Virus record (IMG/VR): IMGVR_UViG_3300030090_000219
Location: 1 to 20,946 of that record
DNA length: 20,946 bases
Origin: a virus
Reading direction: 5' to 3' (one strand)
The translations under genes were made by a program, and so were the position numbers. Below the pieces are notes generated by a model. It worked only from the letters and a program-made list of their open reading frames with translations, did no database searches and had not been told where the DNA came from. Positions 20,067 through 20,946 of the stretch are shown here, piece after piece; the stretch's first letter is position 1; every line of letters starts with the position of its first letter.

Positions 20067-20771
20067 ATGTCATACAATCTTATTGGGGTTGGCAGTAATG
20101 CCAAGACTGTGAAGGGTGATGGGTCAGAGTACGTAACAGGTATTATGTACCTCAAGCCCTTCAAGACTATTATTGAGGGCAAGACATTCAATGTGTGTGC
20201 ATTGGCTGAGAAAGCACAATGCCACAAAGGCTGTCTTGTATCTGCTGGGCGAGGTAAAATGTCCAGTGTTCAGCGTGGGCGTGAACGCAAAACCGTGTGG
20301 TATCATACTGACCGCATTGGGTTCATGGATGCGCTTATAAACGACATAACTATTTTCAGACGTAGGCAACGCAAGAATGGTGTGCAACCATGTGTGAGGC
20401 TTAACGGTACGTCTGACATATTGTGGGAAAAGGCTGGCATCATGGAGCAGTTTCCTGATGTTCAGTTCTATGACTACACAAAAATTGTGGCTAGGGCTTA
20501 CAAGCCTATGCCTAGCAATTATCATCTGACGCTATCATATAGTGAGGCAGATGCTGACTATGCAGAACAGGTATTGACTGCGGTACGGGATACAGGTATC
20601 AACGCAGCAGTAGTGTTCCGCGACAAGATACCCGCCACGTTCAAAGGGTTGCGGGTTGTGGACGGTGACAAGGATGACCTGCGATTCCTTGACCCGCAAG
20701 GTGTGATTGTCGGGCTGAAGGCAAAGGGTGACGCCAAGCACGATGACACTGGATTTGTAATCGACGCATAA
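20067..20771 (+). CDS. Gp88-type phage protein, 234 aa
   Basis: First rightward gene, ATG 20067 with AAGGGGTGA about 7 nt upstream. The N-terminal half has a Cys group, FNVCALAEKAQCHKGCLVSA, with C44, C52 and C56, then GRGKMSSVQRGRERKTVWYH; the C-terminal half has LTLSYSEADADYAEQVLTAV, a long VVDGDKDDLRFLDPQGVIVG and LKAKGDAKHDDTGFVID. This arrangement matches the 'gene product 88' family named from mycobacteriophages and common in marine phages and plasmids, whose biochemical role is not established to my knowledge. The Cys cluster suggests metal binding. Its place right after the control region suggests early expression. Confidence 0.72.
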   Translation: MSYNLIGVGSNAKTVKGDGSEYVTGIMYLKPFKTIIEGKTFNVCALAEKAQCHKGCLVSAGRGKMSSVQRGRERKTVWYHTDRIGFMDALINDITIFRRRQRKNGVQPCVRLNGTSDILWEKAGIMEQFPDVQFYDYTKIVARAYKPMPSNYHLTLSYSEADADYAEQVLTAVRDTGINAAVVFRDKIPATFKGLRVVDGDKDDLRFLDPQGVIVGLKAKGDAKHDDTGFVIDA

Positions 20772-20783
20772 GGAGATGACGCT

Positions 20784-20946
20784 ATGACTATCACAACACA
20801 TACGCTAAAGTTTGAGAAGCGTGACCATTATGGTGAGATTAGATTTTATCCCATGTGTCCGAAGGCACAGTTTCTGTGTAATCTTTCGGGCAGGAAGACA
20901 TTCCATGTGCAACAGTTGGTTGACATCAAGCGCAATTTGGGATATA
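20784..20946 (+). CDS. Second rightward gene, partial, unknown function
   Basis: ATG 20784 lies 12 nt after the stop of the previous gene, with AAGGAGATGACGCT as leader, nearly the same as the leader of the first gene. The 54 visible residues start MTITTHTLKFEKRDHYGEIR and continue FYPMCPKAQFLCNLSGRKTF; two Cys are present. The frame stays open to the window end. No family recognised. Confidence 0.65.
   Translation, partial: MTITTHTLKFEKRDHYGEIRFYPMCPKAQFLCNLSGRKTFHVQQLVDIKRNLGY

Noticed and set aside
20124-20801. Minus-strand frames of 78-133 codons opposite the Gp88 gene
   Set aside because: They are shadows of the forward gene, which has an SD and family-like sequence.

Overview
The window looks like part of the genome of an uncultured marine tailed bacteriophage. 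The evidence is a complete head-to-tail structural set (large terminase, portal, scaffold, major capsid protein, tail adaptor, tail protein, fibre) in the sequence styles common in ocean virus collections, plus a crowd of short marine-phage genes. No long tape-measure gene lies between capsid and tail genes, and an adaptor/tail-tubular protein is followed by one about 500-residue tail protein, so a short-tailed (podovirus-like) virion is most likely. Host is not identifiable; GC is roughly in the mid-40s percent. No integrase, tRNA, insertion sequence or CRISPR array was seen.

Layout: positions 1 to 18860 are one almost gap-free leftward (minus-strand) cluster. Reading in the direction of transcription from 18860: (a) 18860-15314, about thirteen small genes, many strongly basic, including a SET-domain protein and a 49-residue Lys/Met/Gly repeat microprotein directly upstream of it; (b) 15345-14210, a lysis cassette of two membrane proteins and a T4-type lysozyme; (c) 14217-11815, packaging genes; (d) 11803-6126, portal, a small accessory gene, a large composite virion protein with a lysozyme-like N-terminus, and scaffold; (e) 6129-5461, a 2OG-Fe(II) oxygenase wedged between scaffold and capsid; (f) 5242-1, capsid, putative decoration protein, adaptor, tail protein and a fibre that runs off the left edge.

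Positions 18867-20066 are a 1.2-kb divergent control region. It contains a good leftward sigma70-type promoter, AT-rich repeats, a GC-rich hairpin, two tandem 14-bp palindromes that look like operators, a candidate rightward promoter, and about 300 nt of highly self-complementary sequence that I propose is a structured non-coding RNA or long leader. Rightward genes start at 20067 with a Gp88-family protein and a second, truncated gene, presumably the beginning of an early region.

Two leftward promoters share the same elements (TTGACA, 16-18 bp, TATAAC): one drives the whole cluster and one sits just before the capsid gene. This suggests the phage uses host RNA polymerase for late genes and boosts capsid transcription. 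Within the cluster, genes are joined by 1-11 nt overlaps, implying translational coupling. The most original features are the SET protein plus Lys-rich repeat microprotein pair, the structured region upstream of the Gp88 gene, and the paired operators in the divergent region.
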